Source: Deltaproteobacteria bacterium (GTDB lineage Bacteria > Desulfobacterota > GWC2-55-46). From it: DNA of 20,034 nucleotides. Within the stretch, counting starts at the first letter, position 1, and each line of letters starts with the position of its first letter. Made by a program: the position numbers and the translations under genes. The stretch lies in the NCBI GenBank assembly GCA_016219075.1, contig JACRCJ010000075.1:1-20034 (forward strand), given 5' to 3'. Of the stretch, positions 6,247-15,490 are shown piece by piece. A model generated the notes under the pieces. That model was given only the letters and a program-made list of their open reading frames with translations. It had not been told where the DNA came from and searched no databases.

Positions 6247-8382
6247 TTAGGTTATAGGGTGTTCGCGGAAGAACCTGTTTATGCTGTCCTCGTTCATTAA
6301 CACATCCGTTGCGAGCCTGTCAACGAGCGCATGGACCACGGTCTTGTTCCTGGATATCACCTCTCCGGTCTTCTCCTTGGCCCCGTCGAGGATCCTCTGG
6401 ATGTCGTCGAGGACTTCGCTGCCGGAGGTGAGGGCGAACTCCTGAAGGACTACGAGGCTTTTGTTCCTCATTATCTCGCCGAACCCGTACTCCACCACCA
6501 TCTTCCTGGCTATGCCAGTAGCCTGAATGAGGTCGTGTGAGGCCCCGACGGTCTTTGAATCCGCGCCGATTATCTCGTCCTCGGCGACCATCCCGCCGAG
6601 TATGACGCCTATCTCCTTTTCGAGGTCCCTCTTGGTGAAAGTGGTCCTTATCGCCTCGTCCAGAGGGATGTAGGCGCTGTAGTTCTTGTAGTTGTCCACG
6701 CTTACGAAGGCCGGGGCCTTCCCGAAGTGGAGCTTCATCATGACGCAGTGCCCGGCCTCGTGTATGGCGATGTTCCTCTTCTCGGCGTCCGAGAGCATCT
6801 CGGCCCTCTGGAGGAAGAGCGATTTACTGGCGGGCCGCGCCCTCTGGTGGCTCCACACCCTTAGCTCCTCGATCTCTTCTTTCTTCAAAACCGAAAGAGG
6901 AGTGATGTGCCTGATGGAGTTAAGCAGGGAATCCTGCGAGACCTCAAGTGAGAGAAGACCGTCTATCCTGGCGTCCACGGCCTTTGAGTCTTCGCCCTCA
7001 TGAAGCTTGTTGAAGGTAGAGACGACGGCGTCTTTTACCGCCTGCTCTATCTCGGCGCCGGTATATCCCTGGCTGTTTTGCGCGAGCTCGCGGAGATCCA
7101 GCCTGTTTGTGTTCTGGACCTTCCTTTCAAGGTGTATCCTGAATATCTCTTCCCTCTCCTCGGCGCTCGGAAGATCTACGAAAAAGACCTCGTCGTACCT
7201 GCCTTTCCTCCAGAGCTCAGGAGGGAGGTTCTTGGGCTCGTTAGCGGTCGATATCACGAAGACCGGGTGCTGTTTCTCCTGAAGCCATGTGATGAAGGTA
7301 CCGAATACCCGCAGCTGCGTTCCCGAGTCGCCCTGGTAGCCGCCGATCCCGCCGAAGGCCTTGTCTATCTCGTCGATCCAGAGTATGCAGGGGCTTACGG
7401 CCTCGGCGAGCTGGATGCACCTTCTGATGTTCTTCTCGGACTCGCCGACCGTTGAGCCGAATACCCTGCCGACATCCATCCTTAGAAGCGGCAGGTTCCA
7501 GATCCCGGCCAGGGCCTTGCAGCAGAGCGATTTGCCGCTTCCGGGCACGCCTATGAGGAGAAGCCCCTTGGGGACATCGAGCCCGAGGGTTTCTATCTTG
7601 TCCCTGCTTAAGCGGAAGACATGCTCCCTCTCGATAAACCACTTCTTTATCTCGCTCAACCCCCCGATGTGCTCGATAGTCTCCTTGTGGGGGTAGTAGT
7701 CGAGTATCTTCTGTTTTTTGATTATCTGCTGCTTCTCGTCCTGTATGTACGAGATGCAGTCCTCGTTAAGAGAGCCGTTATTGAGGCTTATCGCCTTTCT
7801 TATGACCCTCTTGATGTTGTCCATGGAGAGCCCCTGCAGGGACTTGTAAAGGATGGCGCGCGTGGAGGCGTGCCACTTCTCCGGGATCAGGTGCCCGTAG
7901 GTCTTTGAGACCATCTCGGCTATCTCGTCGTAGTCCGGCAGCGACAGCTCAAGAACGACTATGTCCTCTTCGAGCTCCGGCGGGATCTCGCTCAATGTTG
8001 GCGAAAGTATGCAGATTGTGTTCAGGGCGTGGCTTTCGTCGATAGTGGTGGGCAGGTCCCTGAACTTTCTTAAAAACTCGTGGGAATTGAAGTAGTTGGC
8101 TATGTCCTTGAGGAGAAACAGGTTGTTGGCCTCCTCGCTCTTTGTTATCTTCTCCTCGATGGTGGAGAGTATCTTTTCTCTACCCATCAGCTCCCTCTTT
8201 TTCTTCTCTCCCCCGTACAACCCCCTGGAGACCGACCACGACCAGTATGTGAACTTCATGGATTCGGAGAGGTTCTCCATTATCTTTTCTACCCGGCGTT
8301 CCTCAAATGAAACGAGCCAAAGTATGGGATACCTTGCCTCGATGTGTATCCTTATCTCCTGTTCAAAGTCTCTTGTATTCAT
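6247..8382 (-). CDS. Ycf46-like AAA+ ATPase fused to an FtsH-type M41 protease
   Basis: A 711-residue ATP-dependent zinc protease. Residues 1-200 resemble the N-terminal region of Ycf46 (IHIEARYPILWLVSFEERRV, LRKFRDLP, ICILSPTLSEIPPELEEDI). The AAA+ module has Walker A GVPGSGKS at 278-285, Walker B ILWIDEID at 333-340 and an RKGRYDEVFFVDLP arginine-finger segment at 392-405. After a linker, residues about 535-711 form an M41 peptidase: HEAGH at 541-545 (two zinc His and the catalytic Glu) and GASHDL with Asp617 as the likely third ligand. FtsH normally has two N-terminal membrane helices, and none is present here, so this enzyme should be soluble. Ycf46 proteins as I know them lack the protease domain. 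It is the first gene of a four-gene operon; its start has an AAGGGG site seven bases upstream. It probably unfolds and cleaves, or remodels, a specific protein. Substrate unknown. Confidence 0.88.
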   Translation of the reverse strand: MNTRDFEQEIRIHIEARYPILWLVSFEERRVEKIMENLSESMKFTYWSWSVSRGLYGGEKKKRELMGREKILSTIEEKITKSEEANNLFLLKDIANYFNSHEFLRKFRDLPTTIDESHALNTICILSPTLSEIPPELEEDIVVLELSLPDYDEIAEMVSKTYGHLIPEKWHASTRAILYKSLQGLSMDNIKRVIRKAISLNNGSLNEDCISYIQDEKQQIIKKQKILDYYPHKETIEHIGGLSEIKKWFIEREHVFRLSRDKIETLGLDVPKGLLLIGVPGSGKSLCCKALAGIWNLPLLRMDVGRVFGSTVGESEKNIRRCIQLAEAVSPCILWIDEIDKAFGGIGGYQGDSGTQLRVFGTFITWLQEKQHPVFVISTANEPKNLPPELWRKGRYDEVFFVDLPSAEEREEIFRIHLERKVQNTNRLDLRELAQNSQGYTGAEIEQAVKDAVVSTFNKLHEGEDSKAVDARIDGLLSLEVSQDSLLNSIRHITPLSVLKKEEIEELRVWSHQRARPASKSLFLQRAEMLSDAEKRNIAIHEAGHCVMMKLHFGKAPAFVSVDNYKNYSAYIPLDEAIRTTFTKRDLEKEIGVILGGMVAEDEIIGADSKTVGASHDLIQATGIARKMVVEYGFGEIMRNKSLVVLQEFALTSGSEVLDDIQRILDGAKEKTGEVISRNKTVVHALVDRLATDVLMNEDSINRFFREHPIT

Positions 8383-8568
8383 AAAACCCCTTTTACTTCA
8401 ATCATACCATATATTAACACATATTACCCGCCTACTTAAAGGGCAAAAATGTAAAAAACATCACCATCACCGGCGGATACGGCAGCCGGGTAATGATCAC
8501 GCCTCTTATAGGGTTTAAACCGGGTTTTACCACCGTTCAAGACAAAATCCAATAAAAAAAGCGGCCAA

Positions 8569-8586
8569 GCCGGGCCTGTGCCCGGC
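8569..8586 (-). terminator. Possible minus-strand terminator in the divergent spacer
   Basis: A perfect 7-bp stem, GCCGGGC paired with GCCCGGC, with a 4-nt loop. Read on the minus strand it is followed, eight bases later, by seven Ts. It would shield the Ycf46-like operon from read-through entering from the right. The offset of the T run makes it uncertain. Confidence 0.35.
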
Positions 8587-8610
8587 AGGCGGGTTTCGCC
8601 AAGTATGAGG

Positions 8611-8639
8611 TTGACTCGGATTTCAAGATACTTTATAGT
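8611..8639 (+). promoter_or_regulatory. Sigma-70 promoter of dedA
   Basis: TTGACT (8611-8616), a 17-bp spacer and TATAGT (8634-8639): five of six matches in each box at ideal spacing. Transcription would start near 8646, leaving a leader of about 35 nt before the dedA ATG. The rest of the spacer, 8383-8610, shows no gene. Confidence 0.7.
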
Positions 8640-8680
8640 CTATCTTTTGACCGGGCAACCGAGCCGGTACCGGAGGGCCG

Positions 8681-9322
8681 ATGGAACTGCTGCAGAGCTT
8701 TATCGAGATATTTCTGCACCTCGACAAACACATAGACACCGTCGTACGGAACTACGGGGTATGGACATACCTCATACTTTTCCTGATAATATTCTGCGAG
8801 ACAGGGCTCGTGGTCGCTCCGATACTGCCGGGGGATTCTCTTCTTTTCGTCGTCGGGGCAGTTGCGGCCCTCGGCTCGCTCGACCTGTGGCTGCTGTTCG
8901 CGCTTCTGAGCGTGGCGGCGGTCCTCGGAGACACGGTCAACTACGGGATCGGCCACTACATAGGGCCGCGGGTCTTTTTGAAGACGGGTAGCAGGATATT
9001 CAAAAAGGAGTACCTCGACCGTACTCACGCCTTTTATGAAAAATACGGCGGCAAGACCATAATACTGGCGCGCTTCCTCCCCATCGTTCGCACCTTCGCC
9101 CCGTTTGTGGCCGGAGTCGGGGCGATGTCTTACTCACGCTTCATCGTATATAATGTCGTCGGCGGGCTCTGCTGGATATCGCTCTTCCTATTCGGCGGCT
9201 ACCTCTTCGGCAACATCCCGGCCGTAAAACAATACTTCTCGCTGTTCATCATAGCTATCATCATTATCTCGATATTGCCCGGGATAATCGAGTTCATACG
9301 GTACAGGAGGCGGGAGTCGTAA
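8681..9322 (+). CDS. DedA-family inner-membrane protein
   Basis: A 213-residue polytopic membrane protein of the DedA/VTT family. The conserved E-x-G-L-V-V-A-P-I-L-P-G-D segment appears near residue 40, with the re-entrant-loop residues and the later ILARFLPIVRTFAPFVAGVG motif. Several hydrophobic segments flank these, and the C-terminal helix ends in a basic RYRRRES tail. DedA proteins are proton-linked membrane proteins implicated in flipping undecaprenyl-phosphate or phospholipids and in envelope integrity. Undecaprenyl-phosphate recycling would suit a genome making exopolysaccharide, but that link is inference. The ATG follows GGAGGG by four bases and a clear promoter at 8611. It is transcribed alone and ends at a terminator shared with the convergent hppA. 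Which DedA subgroup it belongs to cannot be settled from the sequence alone. Confidence 0.9.
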   Translation: MELLQSFIEIFLHLDKHIDTVVRNYGVWTYLILFLIIFCETGLVVAPILPGDSLLFVVGAVAALGSLDLWLLFALLSVAAVLGDTVNYGIGHYIGPRVFLKTGSRIFKKEYLDRTHAFYEKYGGKTIILARFLPIVRTFAPFVAGVGAMSYSRFIVYNVVGGLCWISLFLFGGYLFGNIPAVKQYFSLFIIAIIIISILPGIIEFIRYRRRES

Positions 9323-9376
9323 AAACGGCGGCCATTGTGTCTCACCGGGACTGGTCCGGGATAAACTGAAATTAAA

Positions 9377-9406
9377 AAAGGGCGCCCTTTTTAAAGGGCG
9401 CCCTTT
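9377..9406. terminator. Bidirectional terminator between dedA and hppA
   Basis: The 14-bp palindrome AAAGGGCGCCCTTT occurs twice, separated by TT, forming a long perfect GC-centred hairpin flanked by A and T runs. It lies between the convergent stop codons at 9322 and 9431 and should end both transcripts. Confidence 0.9.
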
Positions 9407-9430
9407 CATTTATTGCTCCGTTGGATATAT

Positions 9431-11482
<2,052 letters not shown>

Positions 11483-11941
11483 TCTTTTAGCTCTCCTTTT
11501 GACTATTTTTACTGCGATAAGCGACCGGCCTTGAAAGCCGGGCTCAAAACGATACCCGCCGGCCTGAAGCCGAAGCCTGCCTCTTTGCCCGGTCATTCCT
11601 TCGCAGCGGATATGCTCACGGTTGAGGCAACAGGCGCTTCAATCAATGTCTTTAAGAGGATGCCGCGTAGTGATCCGCCGCGAGGCTACTGATTGTTTGA
11701 GAGTACACCCAGGGAAGTTCCGGAAAAACCGGTGAGCTGGAAAGGATACCGCATGAGGCGCTTAAGCCGCACTTGTATCCGGCAGTACTCCAAATACAGT
11801 GCGAAACAATATCACAAAACCGTAACATTACGCCAGAGGAAAATTCTTCGCCATCACGGAGGGCGCAACCCGCATAAAACTGTCTGATCTCAAAACGCTT
11901 TAAGCACTCCGCGCCCGGAAAAACTCAGCTCCCCCGGTTTT
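11483..11941. other. Gap upstream of hppA with nested inverted repeats
   Basis: This 459-bp gap should hold the hppA promoter and leader (minus strand), but I find no convincing -35/-10 pair. The notable content is 11696-11794. There GAGTAC (11701-11706) pairs with GTACTC (11785-11790), extended by TTTG/CAAA around one bulged A. Inside are a CCGG-AAAAA-CCGG hairpin (11720-11732) and GGATAC/GTATCC (11744-11749 with 11775-11780). It does not match a riboswitch class I know. The ORF crossing 11693-11887 has no ribosome site and looks random. Confidence 0.4.
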
Positions 11942-12616
11942 TCAGGCCCCGTAAGCCTTCTCCCAAACCGTGGCCCTCAGGTAGTCCTTATAGAGCCTCT
12001 CTCTTTCCCTGAACTCCCTCGGGTGTATCGAGCGCCTTGAAGCGTTCATACCGACGCCCATATGGGCATGGAGCATCTCGTGGTAGACGACATAGGCGAC
12101 AAAATATCCGGGGACCCTCTTTTCGTCAAGGAGCGGGTTTATCCTTATGACGCCGCTTGAATAGCCGTAGCTGCCGAGCGTCCTTATCCGCACGGACCTT
12201 CTCGACCGGGGAGCGCCCCATGTTATCAGCGCCCGGACCGAAGAGCCGAAGTACTCGGAGTTCAGCGAGTCGAAGATGCTTTGAAGGTCGTGGTGCTCAC
12301 CACGGGTCCTGGTCACGACCCTTCTCCCTCCCCCCTCCTTTATCGACTCCCTTTTACTCCTGATATACCCGTTTATAAGAGGGGTCTTGCCTCTCCTCTT
12401 TTTTATAAAGAGAGCGGCCTCTTTAAGGACATCCGATGGGGCTTCGAGAAAGACCCTGTGGAGCCTCACTGAAACGCCCCCCTTGACGCCCTTGACCGAG
12501 AGCATACGCGTTGAGTTCTCCGTTACGGCGAGCCTTACGGTAAAGCGGGTCTCTTTCTCGAGCCAGCGCCTGAGGGTCTCCTCGTCGTGTTTAAAAAATA
12601 GCTCGAACTGTTCCAA
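11942..12616 (-). CDS. SprT-like zinc metalloprotease domain protein
   Basis: A 224-residue, probably cytoplasmic protein. The C-terminal half (about 108-215) has the SprT/Spartan layout: LQSIFDSLNSEYFG, a tryptophan strand ITWG, an IRINPLLDE strand, the zinc motif HEMLH at 179-183 and a further His198 in IHPREFRERE as the likely third ligand. SprT-type enzymes include DNA-protein crosslink proteases, but this one has no visible DNA-binding zinc ribbon, so its target is open. The N-terminal ~105 residues are charged and of unknown fold. No ATG fits; I use the TTG at 12616, which has GGGAGAGGGG upstream at good spacing. It is divergent from the UDP-sugar dehydrogenase gene and stands alone. 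No strong terminator is visible behind it. Confidence 0.78.
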   Translation of the reverse strand: MEQFELFFKHDEETLRRWLEKETRFTVRLAVTENSTRMLSVKGVKGGVSVRLHRVFLEAPSDVLKEAALFIKKRRGKTPLINGYIRSKRESIKEGGGRRVVTRTRGEHHDLQSIFDSLNSEYFGSSVRALITWGAPRSRRSVRIRTLGSYGYSSGVIRINPLLDEKRVPGYFVAYVVYHEMLHAHMGVGMNASRRSIHPREFRERERLYKDYLRATVWEKAYGA

Positions 12617-12974
12617 AAACCCCTCTCCCGAAAAAAGACTCCGAATATGATTTTAATAGGTAACGCCCCCATTTTGCAACAGGTAAGGAGGTCTTCAAAG
12701 AAAGATTATCCGGGGCGCTTTTCATCGGGAGAAAAAACATTACCTGCCGGATGCCTTAGAGCGGTTTTTTCTGCTATACTATCCTGATATAATTTCATGA
12801 CAGGCAATTACGGACGCGCGCGCACGCCGCGGAAAAATCACCCTTGCAATATGGTCTTACCCCTCCCGGCGGGTGAGCCGTGCAACTGTTTTAGATTGCC
12901 CTTGGTCAGCGAACATAGTATCATCGGATGATTTTAAAAACATGCGCCGTGATAAGCTTCGGAGGTAGACAGGG
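12617..12974. promoter_or_regulatory. Divergent promoter region, extended -10 at 12772
   Basis: A 358-bp spacer between the SprT-like gene (minus) and the dehydrogenase (plus). On the plus strand TGCTATACT (12772-12780) is a good extended -10 element. TATAAT follows at 12788-12793 without a clear -35. A short perfect palindrome, ATCATC-G-GATGAT, sits at 12920-12932 in the leader, 42 bp before the ATG, and could be an operator. A GGAGG at 12961-12965 serves the dehydrogenase. I see no sigma-54 GG-N10-GC element here, so I cannot tie this gene to PrsR. Confidence 0.4.
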
Positions 12975-14297
12975 ATGACTCGGACTTACGAAAAACTTTT
13001 CGTATCGATTGAGAAAAAAGAGGCACGGATAGGTATAATCGGGCTCGGCTATGTGGGGCTCCCGATAGTATTGAGGTTCTGCGAGGAGGGGTTCAGGGTC
13101 ATAGGGTTCGATGTGGACCCCGCGAAGGTAGCATCCCTGAACAAAGGCAAGTCTTACATAAGGCACATACCCTCTGAAAAGATAGCCCCCCTTGTCGGGA
13201 AAAAATCACCCCGCTTTGCCGCTACGGCCGACATGTCGAGGCTAACTGAAGCGGACGTCATAATAATATGCGTCCCCACGCCTCTTTCGGATAAGCGCGA
13301 ACCCGACCTTACCTACGTGGAGAATACGGCAAAAGAGATCGCCAGATACTTAAGGCGCGGCCAGCTAATATCGCTCGAGTCCACGACCTATCCCGGGACG
13401 ACCGATGAGCTTTTACTGCCCCTTTTTAAAAAGAACGGTCTGAAGGCCGGGACGGATTTCTTTCTTGTCTTCTCCCCGGAAAGGGAAGACCCCGGAAGGA
13501 TAAATTTCACAACCAAGACCACGCCGAAGATAGTCGGCGGCGCAACACCCAGGTGTTTGAAGCTCGGAAGCCTTCTGTACTCGAAGATAGTCGACAGGGT
13601 CGTCTCCGTTTCCTCGACAAGGGTTGCGGAGATGTCAAAGCTCCTTGAGAACATATACAGATCCGTAAACATAGCCCTTGTGAACGAGCTTAAGATGCTT
13701 TGCGACAGGATGGGCCTTGACATATGGGAGGTAATAGAGGCGTCAAAGACAAAACCCTTCGGCTTCGAGGCCTTCTATCCCGGCCCCGGCCTTGGCGGCC
13801 ACTGCATACCCATAGACCCGTTCTACCTTACATGGAAGGCCCGGGAATACGACTTCTCGACGCGGTTTATAGAGCTTGCCGGCGAGATAAACACCAACAT
13901 GCCGTACTTCGTGGTGCAGAAGGTGATAGAGGCCTTAAACAACAACGGCAAAAGCATCAGGGGCGCAAGGATAATGATACTCGGTGTCGCCTACAAGAAA
14001 AACGTCGATGACATGAGGGAGTCCCCGGCCCTCGAGCTGATAAGGATCTTAAAGGAAAAGGGGGCGAAGGTGGACTACAACGACCCACATGTCCCGCTGG
14101 CCGTAAGCCACAGGAAGGCCTTCAGGATGAGGTCCACCCCCCTTAACAGGAACACCATCGGCAGATACGACTGCACGCTTATAGCCACGGACCACAGCTC
14201 CTATGACTACGGGTGGATAGTGGATAACAGCCGGCTCGTCGTGGACACCAGGAACGCCACAGCCGGGATCAGGAGCAAGAAGATAGTGAAGGCGTAA
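12975..14297 (+). CDS. UDP-sugar 6-dehydrogenase (WbpA/WecC type)
   Basis: A 440-residue NAD+-dependent enzyme that oxidises C6 of a UDP-sugar to a uronic acid. The Rossmann motif GLGYVGLP is at 23-30. ICVPTPLSDKREPDLTYVEN (98-117) and ESTTYPGTTDE (135-145) follow, and the catalytic Cys277 is in GPGLGGHCIPIDP. The C-terminal sugar-binding domain contains ILGVAYKKNVDDMRESPALE. The closest remembered relatives are UDP-N-acetylglucosamine/-galactosamine dehydrogenases (WbpA, TviB, WecC) rather than Ugd of glucose; the exact sugar cannot be read from sequence. It would supply a hexuronate for surface polysaccharide, which fits the exosortase/EpsI locus downstream. The start has GGAGG nine bases before the ATG. 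It is a single gene followed by a strong hairpin. Confidence 0.9.
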   Translation: MTRTYEKLFVSIEKKEARIGIIGLGYVGLPIVLRFCEEGFRVIGFDVDPAKVASLNKGKSYIRHIPSEKIAPLVGKKSPRFAATADMSRLTEADVIIICVPTPLSDKREPDLTYVENTAKEIARYLRRGQLISLESTTYPGTTDELLLPLFKKNGLKAGTDFFLVFSPEREDPGRINFTTKTTPKIVGGATPRCLKLGSLLYSKIVDRVVSVSSTRVAEMSKLLENIYRSVNIALVNELKMLCDRMGLDIWEVIEASKTKPFGFEAFYPGPGLGGHCIPIDPFYLTWKAREYDFSTRFIELAGEINTNMPYFVVQKVIEALNNNGKSIRGARIMILGVAYKKNVDDMRESPALELIRILKEKGAKVDYNDPHVPLAVSHRKAFRMRSTPLNRNTIGRYDCTLIATDHSSYDYGWIVDNSRLVVDTRNATAGIRSKKIVKA

Positions 14298-14313
14298 CAG
14301 CGTAGATCAAGCC

Positions 14314-14342
14314 GCCGGGCCCCGTAAGCTACGGGGCCCGGC
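14314..14342 (+). terminator. GC-rich hairpin after the dehydrogenase gene
   Basis: A perfect 13-bp stem (14314-14326 with 14330-14342, GCCGGGCCCCGTA and its complement) with a 3-nt AGC loop, 16 bp past the stop. The following T run is poor, but the stem is very stable, so termination or 3'-end protection is likely. Confidence 0.75.
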
Positions 14343-14429
14343 TTCCCTCAGACACCCTGGGGGCTTTTCTTCCCCTTAAAACGTCCCGTTACCGCGTCAC
14401 GTCTAATAAAGTTTGATCCAAATAAAAGA

Positions 14430-14457
14430 GACCGCCCGGTTTTTTAACCTTGCGGTC
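14430..14457 (+). promoter_or_regulatory. Hairpin just upstream of the patatin-like gene
   Basis: GACCGC pairs with GCGGTC, and inside them GGTT pairs with AACC, with a CC/TT internal loop and a TTTT tip. It ends ten bases before the ATG at 14468 and covers the alternative TTG at 14450. A translational control role is possible but unproven. Confidence 0.4.
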
Positions 14458-14467
14458 CGCTCAGGCC

Positions 14468-15301
14468 ATGTCAAAAGAGAGTTCTCCCATAACGCTGGTG
14501 CTGCTTGGAAGCGGCGTGAGGTTCCCTGCTTTCATAGGGGCCCTTTCGGCCATAGAGGAGAAGGGCCTGAAGATAGGCCATATCGTCGGCGCCTCGGCGG
14601 GAAGCATAGTGGGAACCCTCTATGCGGCCGGGAACACGCCGATGGAGCTTAAGAAGATGGCCATGGACATCGACACGTCCGGGTTCAGGGACTTAAGCCT
14701 CGGAAGCATCTTAAGAGGCAAGGGCATGTACTCCGGGAAGGCGCTGGAGAGGCACGTTGACAGGCTTCTGGAGGGAAGGCGTTTTAAAGACCCCTTCAGG
14801 ATACAGCCGTTCGTGGTGGCGACCGACATCCTCAACAACACCCCGTTCGTATTCTCCCGCTTCAACTTCCCTGACATGAAAGTCTCGACTTCGATACGGT
14901 TTTCCGTGGGGATCCCCCTTGTCTTCGCCTACAAGCGTTTCAGGCACGAGGGAACGAACCACGTTTTTGTCGACGGGAATCTTCTGGCAGGCGCCGTGGA
15001 GGATATGTTCGCCGGGGAAGGGAAGGTGCTTGTCCTGAGGGTCATATCGAGGCGCTCTTTAAATGAGCGCTCTTCGACGAAGCTGACCCTTACGAGGTAC
15101 ATAAAAAGGCTGCTTCTTATAATGATGCACGCGGTGGAGAAGGAGCGGGTAAGGGGCAGGGTCTGGCATGATACGATCCTTATTTCCTGCGGGGACATCT
15201 CGCCGACGAAGTTCACGATAGGCGCTGATGAAAAGAGGTACCTTATCGAGCAGGGGTATTTGCAGACAAGGGAGTACTTGGAGTACAAATGGGGTGTCTG
15301 A
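14468..15301 (+). CDS. Patatin-like phospholipase
   Basis: A 277-residue lipid acyl hydrolase of the bacterial patatin family. Visible elements are the oxyanion loop LLGSGVRFPAF (12-22; first Gly replaced, as GSGVR rather than GGGxR), the nucleophile elbow GASAG with Ser43, and the catalytic Asp169 in VDGN. The Ser-Asp dyad is therefore complete. There is no signal peptide or membrane segment, so it should be cytoplasmic or peripherally membrane bound. I chose the ATG at 14468. The frame is open to a TTG at 14450, but that start lies inside a hairpin and has no ribosome site; even the ATG has only a weak CAGG. Substrate unknown. It sits between surface-polysaccharide genes without sharing an operon with them, so a link to envelope lipid turnover is only a guess. 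Confidence 0.85.
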   Translation: MSKESSPITLVLLGSGVRFPAFIGALSAIEEKGLKIGHIVGASAGSIVGTLYAAGNTPMELKKMAMDIDTSGFRDLSLGSILRGKGMYSGKALERHVDRLLEGRRFKDPFRIQPFVVATDILNNTPFVFSRFNFPDMKVSTSIRFSVGIPLVFAYKRFRHEGTNHVFVDGNLLAGAVEDMFAGEGKVLVLRVISRRSLNERSSTKLTLTRYIKRLLLIMMHAVEKERVRGRVWHDTILISCGDISPTKFTIGADEKRYLIEQGYLQTREYLEYKWGV

Positions 15302-15486
15302 AAGAAACTCCCCGACTCATGGCACAAAGAGGCCGGCATTGATGATTAAGGGTAACATAGGGCTTTTTCAACTACGACTTGGACGAAGTGAATTCGTCCA
15401 AGTCTCACAAATCGCTCGGCTTTTCAAGCCTCACTATTTGACAATCCATCCATGGAGTGTTTAGCAGGCTGTTTTTCAACAGCCTG
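15302..15486. repeat. Cluster of palindromes between convergent genes
   Basis: The spacer between the patatin-like gene and prsR holds a perfect 12-bp hairpin at 15376-15404 (GACTTGGACGAA, 5-nt loop, TTCGTCCAAGTC), then GGCTT-TTC-AAGCC, then the 13-bp hairpin at 15461-15490. A TTTTTCAAC word occurs near the left part (15364-15372) and inside the last hairpin. No ORF or ribosome site is convincing. It may be a REP/MITE-like intergenic repeat. Confidence 0.55.
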
Positions 15487-15490
15487 CTAA
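15461..15490. terminator. Hairpin overlapping the prsR stop codon
   Basis: A perfect 13-bp stem, TTAGCAGGCTGTT paired with AACAGCCTGCTAA, with a 4-nt TTTC loop. The prsR TAG (15487-15489) lies inside the stem. The T run is absent on the minus strand, so it is a terminator or 3'-end protector for prsR, or the end of a repeat element. Confidence 0.6.

Noticed and set aside
7241..7642. A 133-codon ORF in another frame of the AAA protease gene
   Set aside because: Arg/Gly-rich shadow of the real frame, which carries Walker A and B here.
11483..11596. An upstream ATG giving hppA 38 extra residues
   Set aside because: The extension is basic and unlike pyrophosphatase N-termini, whereas the GTG at 11482 has a ribosome site and starts right at the first membrane helix.
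11693..11887. A 64-codon plus-strand ORF
   Set aside because: No ribosome site, a composition rich in Arg/Lys/Tyr with no pattern, and it overlaps the inverted-repeat structure.
12800..12960. Cyclic-di-GMP riboswitch in the dehydrogenase leader
   Set aside because: The diagnostic conserved stretches of the GEMM class could not be found.
12617..12974. Sigma-54 promoter that would tie the dehydrogenase to PrsR
   Set aside because: No GG and GC pair at the required ten-base spacing in a fitting context.
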